DNA from: Petrolisthes cinctipes
Taxonomy: Eukaryota; Arthropoda; Malacostraca; Decapoda; Porcellanidae
Assembly (NCBI GenBank): GCA_033782935.1
Contig: JAWQEG010000292.1
Coordinates: 1,050,001-1,114,000 of the forward strand
DNA length: 64,000 nt
Reading direction: 5' to 3'
Shown here one piece after another: positions 24,132-35,623 of the stretch. How positions within the stretch are numbered: the first letter of the stretch is position 1; the number at the start of each line of letters is the position of its first letter. Position numbers and translations under genes: made by a program. The notes beneath the pieces are model-generated. The model did not search any database. It saw nothing but the letters and a program-made list of their open reading frames with translations, and had not been told where the DNA came from.

Positions 24132-27100
24132 GTGTTAGAGTATTTTCAAAATACAGGCCCAAAACATGCTGAAAATCGATATTTTAGATGCCCAAAGTCA
24201 ATATGTGCATGTATCTTCTGTACCCGTTTATATCTCAAATTCAGACTCAAAACACCCGAAAATTCAATATTTTGGGGTCCCAGAAGCAATCTGTACATGC
24301 CCACTCAGTGCTAGAATATTTTCAAAATATAGGCTAAAAACATGCTAAAAATCGATCTTTTAGGTGCCAAAAAGTCGATATCTCAAATTCAGTCCCAAAA
24401 CACCCGAAAATTCGATATTTAGGGGACCCAGAAGCGATCTGTACATGCCTACTCCGTGTTAGAGTATTTTCAAAATACATGCTCAAAACATACTGAAAAT
24501 CGATCTTTTAGGTGCACAAAAGTCGATATGTGCATGCATCTTCTGTACCCGTTTATATCTCAAATTCAGGCTCAAAACACCCGAAAATTCAATATTTTGG
24601 GGTCCCAGAAGCAATCTGTACATGCCTACTCAGTGTTAGAGTATTTTCAAAATGCAGGCCCAAAACATGCTGAAAATCGATATTTTAGATGCCCAAAGTC
24701 AATATGTGCATGTATCTTCTGTACCCGTTTATATCTCAAATTCAGGCTCAAAACACCCGAAAATTCTATATTTTGGGGTCCCAGAAGCAATCTGTACATG
24801 CCTACACAGTGCTAGAATATTTTCAAAATATAGGCTAAAAACATGCTAAAAATCGACATTTTAGGTGCCAAAAAATCGATATATCAAATTCAGTCCCAAA
24901 ACACCCGAAAAATCGATATTTAGAGGTCCCAGAAGGTATCTGTACATGCCTACTCCGTGTTAGAGTATTTTCAAAATACAGGCCAAAAACATACTGAAAA
25001 TCGATCTTTTAGGTGCCCAAAAGTCGATATGTGCATGCATCTTCTGTACCCGTTTATATCTCAAATTCTGGCCCTAAACACCCGAAAATTCGATATTTTG
25101 GGGTCCCAGAAGCGATCTGTACATGCCTACTCTGTGTTAGAGTATTTTCAAAATTCAGGCCCAAAACATGCTGAAAATCGATATTTTTGGTGCCTAAAGT
25201 CAATATGTGCATGTATCTTCTGTACCCGTTTATATCTCAAATTCAGGCTCAAAACACCCGACAATTCAATATTTTGGGGTCCCAGAAGCAATCTGTACAT
25301 GCCTACTCAGTGCTAGAATATTTTCAAAATATAGGCTAAAAACATGCTAAAAATCGATCTTTTAGGTGCCAAAAAGTCGATATCTCAAATTCAGTCCCAA
25401 AACACCCGAAAATTCGATATTATGGGGTCCCAGAAGCGATCTGTACATGCCTACTCCGTGTTAAAGTATTTTCAAAATACATGCTCAAAACATACTGAAA
25501 ATCGATCTTTTAGGTGCACAAAAGTCGATATGTGCATGCATCTTCTGTACCCGTTTATATCTCAAATTCAGGCTCAAAACACCCGAAAATTCAATATTTT
25601 GGGGTCCCAGAAGCAATCTGTACATGCCTACTCAGTGTTAGAGTATTTTCAAAATGCAGGCCCAAAACATGCTGAAAATCGATATTTTAGATGACCAAAG
25701 TCAATATGTGCATGTATCTTCTGTACCCGTTTATATCTCAAATTCAGGCTCAAAACACCCGAAAATTCAATATTTTGGGGTCCCAGAAGCAATCTGTACA
25801 TGCCTACACAGTGCTAGAATATTTTCAAAATATAGGCTAAAAACATGCTAAAAATCGACATTTTAGGTGCCAAAAAATCGATATATCAAATTCAGTCCCA
25901 AAACACCCGAAAAATCGATATTTAGAGGTCCCAGAAGGTATCTGTACATGCCTACTCCGTGTTAGAGTATTTTCAAAATACAGGCCAAAAACATACTGAA
26001 AATCGATCTTTTAGGTGCCCAAAAGTCGATATGTGCATGCATCTTCTGTACCCGTTTATATCTCAAATTCTGGCCCTAAACACCCGAAAATTCGATATTT
26101 TGGGGTCCCAGAAGCGATCTGTACATGCCTACTCCGTGTTAGAGTATTTTCAAAATTCAGGCCCAAAACATGCTGAAAATCGATATTTTTGGTGCCTAAA
26201 GTCAATATGTGCATGTATCTTCTGTACCCGTTTATAACTCAAATTCAGGCTCAAAACACCCGAAAATTCAATATTTTGGGGTCCCAGAAGCAATCTGTAC
26301 ATGCCTACTCAGTGCTAGAATATTTTCAAAATATAGGCTAAAAACATGCTAAAAATCGATCTTTTAGGTGCCAAAAAGTCGATATCTCAAATTCAGTCCC
26401 AAAACACCCGAAAATTCGATATTTAGGGGTCCCAGAAGCGATCTGTACATGCCTACTCCGTGTTAGAGTATTTTCAAAATACATGCTCAAAACATACTGA
26501 AAATCGATCTTTTAGGTGCACAAAAATCGATATGTGCATGCATCTTCAGTACCCGTTTATATCTCAAATTCAGGCTCAAAACACCCGAAAATTCAATATT
26601 TTGGGGTCCCAGAAGCAATCTGTACATGCCTACTCATTGTTAGAGTATTTTCAAAATACAGGCCCAAAACATGCTGAAAATCGATATTTTAGATGCCCAA
26701 AGTCAATATGTGCATGTATCTTCTGTACCCGTTTATATCTCAAATTCAGGCTCAAAACACCCGAAAATTCAATATTTTGGGGTCCCAGAAGCAATCTGTA
26801 CATGCCTACTCAGTGCTAGAATATTTTCAAAATATAGGCTAAAAACATGCTAAAAATCGATCTTTTAGGTGCCAAAAAGTCGATATCTCAAATTCAGTCC
26901 CAAAACACCCGAAAATTCGATATTTAGGGGTCCCAGAAGCGATCTGTACATGCCTACTCCGTGTTAGAGTATTTTAAAAATACATGCTCAAAACATACTG
27001 AAAATCGATCTTTTAGGTGCACAAAAGTCGATATGTGCATGCATCTTCAGTACCCGTTTATATCTCAAATTCAGGCTCAAAACACCCGAAAATTCAATAT

Positions 27101-28318
27101 TTTGGGGTCCCAGAAGCAATCTGTACATGCCTACTCAGTGTTAGAGTATTTTCAAAATACAGGCCCAAAACATGCTGAAAATCGATATTTTAGATGCCCA
27201 AAGTCAATATGTGCATGTATCTTCTGTACCCGTTTATATCTCAATTTCAGGCTCAAAACACCCGAAAATTCAATATTTTGGGGTCAAAGAAGCAATCTGT
27301 ACATGCCTACACAGTGCTAGAATATTTTCAAAATATAGGCTAAAAACATGCTAAATTAAATCGACATTTTATGTGCCAAAAAATCGATATCTCAAATTCA
27401 GTCCCAAAACACCCGAAAATTCGATATTTAGAGGTCCCAGAAGGTATCTGTACATGCCTACTCCGTGTTAGAGTATTTTCAAAATACAGGCCAAAAACAT
27501 ACTGAAAATCGATCTTTTAGGTGCCCAAAAGTCGATATGTGCATGCATCTTCTGTACCCGTTTATATCTCAAATTCTGGCCCTAAACACCCGAAAATTCG
27601 ATATTTTGGGGTCCCAGAAGCGATCTGTACATGCCTACTCCGTGTTAGAGTATTTTCAAAATTCAGGCCCAAAACATGCTGAAAATCGATATTTTTGGTG
27701 CCCAAAGTCAATATGTGCATGTATCTTCTGTACCCGTTTATATCTCAAATTCAGGCTCAAAACACCCGAAAATTCAATATTTTTGGGTCCCAGAAGCAAT
27801 CTGTACATGCCAACTCAGTGCTAGAATATTTTCAAAATATAGGATAAAAACATGCTAAAAATCGATCTTTTAGGTGCCAAAAAGTCGATATCTCAAATTC
27901 AGTCCCAAAACACTCGAAAATTCGATATTTAGGGGTCCCAAAAGCGATCTGTACATGCCTACTCCGTGTTAGAGTATTTTCAAAATACATGCTCAAAACA
28001 TACTGAAAATCGATCTTTTAGGTGCACAAAAGTCGATATGTGCATGCATCTTCAGTACCCGTTTATATCTCAAATTCAGGCTCAAAACACCCGAAAATTC
28101 GATATTTTTGGGTCCCAGAAGCGATCTGTACATGCCTACTCCGTGTTAGAGTATTTTCAAAATTCAGGCCCAAAACATGCTGAAAATCGATATTTTTGGT
28201 GCCCAAAGTCAATATGTGAATGTATCTTCTGTACCCGTTTATATCTCAAATTCAGGCTCAAAACACCCGAAAATTCAATATTTTGGGGTCCCAGAAGCAA
28301 TCTGTACATGCCTACTCA
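24132..28318 (+). repeat. Array segment 11: near-regular HOR, source-like copy of the 42.6-kb block
   Basis: Monomer starts: 24132 B2, 24308 C2; 24456 A2, 24633 B2, 24809 C1; 24957 A1, 25134 B1, 25310 C2, 25458 A2, 25635 B2, 25811 C1; 25959 A1, 26136 B1, 26312 C2, 26460 A2, 26637 B2, 26813 C2; 26961 A2, 27138 B2, 27314 C1 (151 bp, first taaattaaatcg insertion); 27465 A1, 27642 B1, 27818 C2; 27966 A2/A1 chimera, 28143 B1 (gtgaatgtatc). A2 trimers at 26460 and 26961 are adjacent, so one A1 trimer is missing. Confidence 0.92.
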
Positions 28319-29143
28319 GTGCTAGAATATTTTCAAAATATAGGCTAAAAACATGCTAAAAATCGATCTTTTAGGTGCCAAAAAGTCGATATCTCAAATT
28401 CAGTCCCAAAACACCCGAAAATTCGATATTTAGGGGTCCCAGAAGCGATCAGTACATGCCTACTCCGTGTTAGAGTATTTTCAAAATTCAGGCCCAAAAC
28501 ATGCTGAAAATCGATCTTTTAGGTGCCCAAAGTCGATATGTGCATGTATCTTCTGTACCCGTTTATATCTCAAATTCAGGCTCAAAACACCCGAAAATTC
28601 AATATTTTGGGGTGCCAGAAGCAATCTGTACATGCCAACTCAGTGCTAGAATATTTTCAAAATATAGGCTAAAAACATGCTAAAAATCGATCTTTTAGGT
28701 GCCAAAAAGTCGATATCTCAAATTCAGTTCCAAAACACCCGAAAATTCGATATTTAGGGGTCCCAGAAGCGATCTGTACATGCCTACTCCGTGTTAGAGT
28801 ATTTTCAAAATACATGCTCAAAACATACTGAAAATCGATCTTTTAGGTGCACAAAAGTCGATATGTGCATGCATCTTCAGTACCCGTTTATATCTCAAAT
28901 TCAGGCTCAAAACACCCGAAAATTCAATATTTTGGGGTCCCAGAAGCAATCTGTACATGCCTACTCAGTGTTAGAGTATTTTCAAAATACAGGCCCAAAA
29001 CATGCTGAAAATCGATATTTTAGATGCCCAAAGTCAATATGTGCATGTATCTTCTGTACCCGTTTATATCTCAAATTCAGGCTCAAAACACCCGAAAATT
29101 CAATATTTTGGGGTCCCAGAAGCAATCTGTACATGACTACTCA
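28319..29143 (+). repeat. 825-bp tandem duplication, copy 1 (C2-B1*-C2-A2-B2)
   Basis: Five monomers of 148+176+148+177+176 bp = 825 bp: 28319 C2, 28467 B1*, 28643 C2, 28791 A2, 28968 B2. B1* is a chimera: B1 start, then C- or A-like gatcttttaggtgccc and gtcgatatg, then ggggtgccag and catgccaactcag. The preceding C2 ends gcgatcagtac, a private change also present in copy 2. Confidence 0.92.
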
Positions 29144-29968
29144 GTGCTAGAATATTTTCAAAATATAGGCTAAAAACATGCTAAAAATCGATCTTTTAGG
29201 TGCCAAAAAGTCGATATCTCAAATTCAGTCCCAAAACACCCGAAAATTCGATATTTAGGGGTCCCAGAAGCGATCAGTACATGCCTACACCGTGTTAGAG
29301 TATTTTCAAAATTCAGGCCCAAAACATGCTGAAAATCGATCTTTTAGGTGCCCAAAGTCGATATGTGCATGTATCTTCTGTACCCGTTTATATCTCAAAT
29401 TCAGGCTCAAAACACCCGAAAATTCAATATTTTGGGGTGCCAGAAGCAATCTGTACATGCCAACTCAGTGCTAGAATATTTTCAAAATATAGGCTAAAAA
29501 CATGCTAAAAATCGATCTTTTAGGTGCCAAAAAGTCGATATCTCAAATTCAGTCCCAAAACACCCGAAAATTCGATATTTAGGGGTCCCAGAAGCGATCT
29601 GTACATGCCTACTCCGTGTTAGAGTATTTTCAAAATACATGCTCAAAACATACTGAAAATCGATCTTTTAGGTGCACAAGAGTCGATATGTGCATGCATC
29701 TTCAGTACCCGTTTATATCTCAAATTCAGGCTAAAAAAACCCGAAAATTCAATATTTTGGGGTCCCAGAAGCAATCTGTACATGCCTACTCAGTGTTAGA
29801 GTATTTTCAAAATACAGGCCCAAAACATGCTGAAAATCGATATTTTAGATGCCCAAAGTCAATATGTGCATGTATCTTCTGTACCCGTTTATATCTCAAA
29901 TTCAGGCTCAAAACACCCGAAAACTCAATATTTTGGGGTCCCAGAAGCAATCTGTAAATGCCTACTCA
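29144..29968 (+). repeat. 825-bp tandem duplication, copy 2
   Basis: Monomer starts: 29144 C2, 29292 B1*, 29468 C2, 29616 A2, 29793 B2, exactly 825 bp after copy 1. Differences by eye include ctacaccg at 29286, cacaagagtcg near 29678, ctaaaaaaaccc near 29733 and gaaaactcaa near 29922. The related block at 46637-47461 has a single copy, so this duplication is local. Confidence 0.92.
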
Positions 29969-30970
29969 GTGCTAGAATATTTTCAAAATATAGGCCAAAA
30001 ACATGCTAAAAATCGACATTTTAGGTGCCAAAAAATCGATATCTCAAATTCAGTCCCAAAACACCCGAAAATTCGATATTTAGAGGTCCCAGAAGGTATC
30101 TGTACATGCCTACTCCGTGTTAGAGTATTTTCAAAATACAGGCCAAAAACATACTGAAAATCGATCTTTTAGGTGCCCAAAAGTCGATATGTGCATGCAT
30201 CTTCTGTACCCGTTTATATCTCAAATTCTGGCCCTAAGCACCCGAAAATTCGATATTTTGGGGTCCCAGAAGCGATCTGTACATGCCTACTCCGTGTTAG
30301 AGTATTTTCAAAATTCAGGCCCAAAACATGCTGAAAATCGATAGTTTTGGTGCCCAAAGTCAATATGTGCATGTATCTTCTGTACCCGTTTATATCTCAA
30401 ATTCAGGCTCAAAACACCCGAAAATTCAATATTTTGGGGTCCCAGAAGCAATCTGTACATGCCTACTCACTGCTAGAATATTTTCAAAATATAGGCTAAA
30501 AATATGCTAAAAATCGATCTTTTAGGTGCCAAAAAGTCGATATCTCAAATTCAGTCCCAAAACACCCGAAAATTCGATATTTAGGGGTCCCAGAAGCGAT
30601 CTGTACATGCCTACTCCGTGTTAGAGTATTTTCAAAATACATGCTCAAAACATACTGAAAATCGATCTTTTAGGTGCACAAAAGTCGATATGTGCATGCA
30701 TCTTCAGTACCCGTTTATATCTCAAATTCAGGCTCAAAACACCCGAAAATTCAATATTTTGGGGTCCCAGAAGCAATCTGTACATGACTACTCAGTGTTA
30801 GAGTATTTTCAAAATACAGGCCCAAAACATGCTGAAAATCGATATTTTAGATGCCCAAAGTCAATATGTGCATGTATCTTCTGTACCCGTTTATATCTCA
30901 AATTCAGGCTCAAAACACCCGAAAATTCAATATTTTGGGGTCCCAGAAGCAATCTGTACATGCCTACTCA
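29969..30970 (+). repeat. Array segment 12: one HOR in shifted phase
   Basis: Monomer starts: 29969 C1, 30117 A1, 30294 B1 (gatagttttgg), 30470 C2 (aaatatgc), 30618 A2, 30795 B2. This is a complete six-monomer set of 1,002 bp read in a different phase. The tctgtacatgactac variant before 30795 also occurs before 34620, 36626 and 42129. Confidence 0.92.
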
Positions 30971-33900
30971 GTGCTAGAATATTTTCAAAATATAGGCTAA
31001 AAACATGCTAAAAATCGATCTTTTAGGTGCCAAAAAGTCGATATCTCAAATTCAGTCCCAAAACACCCGAAAATTCGATATTTAGGGGTCCCAGAAGCGA
31101 TCTGTACATGCCTACTCCGTGTTAGAGTATTTTCAAAATACATGCTCAAAACATACTGAAAATAGATCTTTTAGGTGCATAAAAGTCGATATGTGCATGC
31201 ATCTTCAGTACCCGTTTATATCTTAAATTCAGGCTCAAAACACCCGAAAATTCAATATTTTGGGGTCCCAGAAGCAATCTGTACATGCCTACTCAGTGTT
31301 AGAGTATTTTCAAAATACAGGCCCAAAACATGCTGAAAATCGATATTTTAGATGCCCAAAGTCAATATGTGCATGTATCTTCTGTACCCGTTTATATCTC
31401 AATTTCAGGCTCAAGACACCCGAAAATTCAATATTTTGGGGTCCCAGAAGCAATCTGTACATGCCTACTCAGTGCTAGAATATTTTCAAAATATAGGCTA
31501 AAAACATGCTAAATTAAATCGACATTTTAGGTGCCAAAAAGTCGATATCTCAAATTCAGTCCCAAAACACCCGAAAATTCGATATTTAGAGGTCCCAGAA
31601 GGTATCTGTACATGCCTACTCCGTGTTAGAGTATTTTCAAAATACATGCTCAAAACATACTGAAAATCGATCTTTTAGGTGCACAAAAGACGATATGTGC
31701 ATGCATCTTCAGTACCCGTTTATATCTCAAATTCAGGCTCAAAACACCCGAAAATTCAATATTTTGGGGTCCCAGAAGCAATCTGTACATGCCTACACAG
31801 TGTTAGAGTATTTTCAAAATACAGGCCCAAAACATGCTGAAAATCGATATTTTAGATGCCCAAAGTCAATATGTGCATGTATCATCTGTACCCGTTTATA
31901 TCTCAAATTCAGGCTCAAAACACCCGAAAATTCAATATTTTGGGGTCCCAGAAGCAATCTGTACATGCCTACTCAGTGCTAGAATATTTTCAAAATATAG
32001 GCTAAAAATATGATAAAAATCGATCTTTTAGGTGCCAAAAAGTCGATATCTCAAATTCAGTCCCAAAACACCCGAAAATTCGATATTTAGGGGTTCCAGA
32101 AGCGATCTGTACATGCCTACTCCGTGTTAGAGTATTTTCAAAATACATGCTCAAAACATACTGAAAATCGATCTTTTAGGTGCACAAAAGTCGATATGTG
32201 CATGCATCTTCAGTACCCGTTTATATCTCAAATTCAGGCTCAAAACACCCGAAAATTCAATATTTTGGGGTCCCAGAAGCAATCTGTACATGCCTACTCA
32301 GTGTTAGAGTATTTTCAAAATACAGGCCCAAAACTTGCTGAAAATCGATATTTTAGATGCCCAAAGTCAATATGTGCATGTATCTTCTGTACCCGTTATA
32401 TCTCAAATTCAGGCTCAAAACACCCGAAAATTCAATATTTTGGGGTCCCAGAATCAATCTGTACATGCCTACACAGTGCTAGAATATTTTTTAAAATATA
32501 GGCTAAAAACATGCTGAAAATCGATATTTTAGGTGCCAAAAAATCGATATCTCAAATTCAGTCCCAAAACACCCGAAAATTCGATATTTAGAGGTCCCAG
32601 AAGGTATCTGTACATGCCTACTTCGTGTTAGAGTATTTTCAAAATACAGGCCAAAAACATACTGAAAATCGATCTTTTAGGTGCCCAAAAGTCGATATGT
32701 GCATGCATCTTCTGTACCCGTTTATATCTCAAATTCAGGCTCAAAACACCCGAAAATTCGATATTTTGGGGTCCCAGAAGCGATCTGTACATGCCTACTC
32801 CGTGTTAGAGTATTTTCAAAATTCAGGCTCAAAACATGCTGATAATCGATATTTTTGGTGCCCAAAGTCAATATGTGCATGTATCTTCTGTACCCGTTCA
32901 TATCTCAAATTCAGGCTCAAAACACCCGAAAATTAGATATTTTGGGGTCCCAGAAGCAATCTGTACATGCCTACTCAGTGCTAGAATATTTTCAAAATAT
33001 AGGCTAAACACATGCTAAAAATCGATCTTTCAGGTGCCAAAAAGTCGATATCTCAAATTCAGTACCAAAACACCCGAAAATTCGATATTTAGGGGTCCCA
33101 GAAGCGATCTGTACATGCCTACTCCTTGTTAGAGTATTTTCAAAATACATGCTCAAAACATACTGAAAATCGATCTTTTAGGTGCACAAAAGTCGATATG
33201 TGCATGCATCTTCAGTACCCGTTTATATCTCAAATTCAGGCTCAAAACACCCGAAAATTCAATATTTTGGGGTCCCAGAAGCAATCTGTACAGTGCTAGA
33301 ATATTTTCAAAATTTAGGATAAAAACATGCTAAAAATCGATCTTTTAGGTGCCAAAAAGTCGATATCTCAAATTCAGTCCCAAAACACCCGAAAATTCGA
33401 TATTTAGGGGTCCCAGAAGCGATCTGTACATGCCTACTCCGTGTTAGAGTATTTTCAAAATACATGCTCAAAACATACTGAAAATCGATCTTTTAGGTGC
33501 ACAAAAGTCGATATGTGCATGCATCTTCAGTACCCGTTTATATCTCAAATTCAGGCTGAAAGCACCCGAAAATTCAATATTTTGGGGTCCCAGAAGCAAT
33601 CTGTACATGCCTACTCAGTGTTAGAGTATTTTCAAAATACAGGCCCAAAACATTCTGAAAATCGATATTTTAGATGCCCAAAGTCAATATGTGCATGTAT
33701 CTTCTGTACCCGTTTATATCTCAAATTCAGGCTCAAAACACCCGAAAATTCAATATTTTGGGGTCCCAGAAGCAATCTGTACATGCCTACACAGTGCTAG
33801 AATATTTTCAAAATATAGGCTAAAAACATGCTAAAAATCGACATTTTAGGTGCCAAAAAATCGATATCTCAAATTCAGTCCCAAAACACCCGAAAATTCG

Positions 33901-35118
33901 ATATTTAGAGGTCCCAGAAGGTATCTGTACATGCCTACTCCGTGTTAGAGTATTTTCAACATACAGGCCAAAAACATACTGAAAATCGATCTTTTAGGTG
34001 CCCAAAAGTCGATATGTGCATGCATCTTCTGTACCCGTTTATATCTCAAATTCTGGCCCTAAACACCCGAAAATTCGATATTTTGGGGTCCCAGAAGCGA
34101 TCTGTACATGCCTACTCCGTGTTAGAGTATTTTCAAAATACAGGCCCAAAACATGCTGAAAATCGATATTTTAGATGCCCAAAGTCAATATGTGCATGTA
34201 TCTTCTGTACCCGATTATATCTCAAATTCAGACTCAAAACACCCGAAAATTCAATATTTTGGGGTCCCAGAAGCAATTTGTACATGCCTACTCAGTGCTA
34301 GAATATTTTCAAAATATAGGCTAAAAACATGCTAAAAATCGATCTTTTAGGTGCCAAAAAGTCGATATCTCAAATTCAGTCCCAAAACACCCGAAAATTC
34401 GATATTTAGGGGTCCCAGAAGCGATCTGTACATGCCTACTCCGTGTTAGAGTATTTTCAAAATACATGCTCAAAACATACTGAAAATCGATCTTTTAGGT
34501 GCACAAAAGTCGATATGTGCATGCATCTTCAGTACCCGTTTATATCTCAAATTCAGGCTCAAAACACCCGAAAATTCAATATTTTGGGGTCCCAGAAGCA
34601 ATCTGTACATGACTACTCAGTGTTAGAGTATTTTCAAAATACAGGCCCAAAACATGCTGAAAATCGATATTTTAGATGCCCAAAGTCAATATGTGCATGT
34701 ATCTTCTGTACCCGTTTATATCTCAAATTTAGGCTCAAAACACCCGAAAATTCAATATTTTGGGGTCCCAGAAGCAATCTGTACATGTACACAGTGCTAG
34801 AATATTTTCAAAATATAGGCTAAAAACATGCTGAAAATCGATATTTTAGGTGCCAAAAAATCGATATCTCAAATTCAGTCCCAAAACACCCGAAAATTCG
34901 ATATTTAGAGGTCCCAGAAGGTATCTGTACATGCCTACTCCGTGTTAGAGTATTTTCAAAATACAGGCCAAAAACATACTGAAAATCGATCTTTTAGGTG
35001 CCCAAAAGTCGATATGTGCATGCATCTTCTGTACCCGTTTATATCTCAAATTCTGGCCCTAAACACCCGAAAATTCGATAATTTGGGGTCCCAGAAGCGA
35101 TCTGTACATGCCTACTCC
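30865..35118 (+). repeat. Segmental duplication D3, copy 1 (offset 7,509 bp)
   Basis: Aligns with 38374-42627 at constant offset (31119/38628, 31623/39132, 32124/39633, 33441/40950, 34443/41952, 34942/42451). I see about six substitutions over 4.25 kb, for example at 31990, 32006, 32445, 32549 and 33870. The left limit is the B2/B1 difference just upstream. The right limit is where this copy has a second A1 and its partner goes to B2. Confidence 0.9.
30971..33617 (+). repeat. Array segment 13: A2-rich trimers and T1 copy 2
   Basis: Monomer starts: 30971 C2; 31119 A2 (aaatagatc, gtgcataaaag), 31296 B2, 31472 C1 (151); 31623 A2 (aaaagacgat), then T1 copy 2: 31800 B2, 31976 C2, 32124 A2, 32301 B2 (175), 32476 C1 (149), 32625 A1, 32802 B1, 32978 C2; 33126 A2 (167 bp, 10-bp loss), 33293 C2, 33441 A2. 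Three A2 trimers stand in a row (31119, 31623, 32124), breaking the A1/A2 alternation. Confidence 0.9.
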
Positions 35119-35623
35119 GTGTTAGAGTATTTTCAAAATACAGGCCAAAAACATACTGAAAATCGATCTTTTAGGTGCCCAAAAGTCGATATGTGCATGC
35201 ATCTTCTGTACCCGTTTATATCTCAAATTCTGGCCCTAAACACCCGAAAATTCGATAATTTGGGGTCCCAGAAGCGATCTGTACATGCCTACTCCGTGTT
35301 AGAGTATTTTCAAAATACAGGCCCAAAACATGCTGAAAATCGATATTTTAGATGCCCAAAGTCAATATGTGCATGTATCTTCTGTACCCGTTTATATCTC
35401 AAATTCAGGCTCAAAACACCCGAAAACTCAATATTTTGGGGTCCCAGAAGCAATCTGTAAATGCCTACTCAGTGCTAGAATATTTTCAAAATATAAGCTA
35501 AATTTAAACATGCTAAAAATCGATCTTTTAGGTGCCAAAAAGTCGATATCTCAAATTCAGTCCCAAAACACCCGAAAATTCGATATATAGGGGTCCCAGA
35601 AGCGATCTGTACATGCCTACTCC
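33618..35623 (+). repeat. 2,006-bp perfect-looking tandem duplication, copy 1
   Basis: Twelve monomers: 33618 B2 (cattctg), 33794 C1, 33942 A1 (caacatacag), 34119 B2 (ccgattatatc), 34295 C2, 34443 A2, 34620 B2 (174 bp, catgtacacag), 34794 C1, 34942 A1, 35119 A1, 35296 B2 (gaaaactcaa, ctgtaaatgcc), 35472 C2 (152 bp, ctaaatttaaac, gatatatagg). Lengths sum to 2,006 bp. I found no difference from the following copy until the last few bases. Confidence 0.93.

Noticed and set aside
27314..27464. Remnant of a small mobile element at the ctaaattaaatcg insertion.
   Set aside because: Only 3-4 bases are gained, in an A/T-rich run, with no target-site duplication or terminal repeats; slippage is sufficient.
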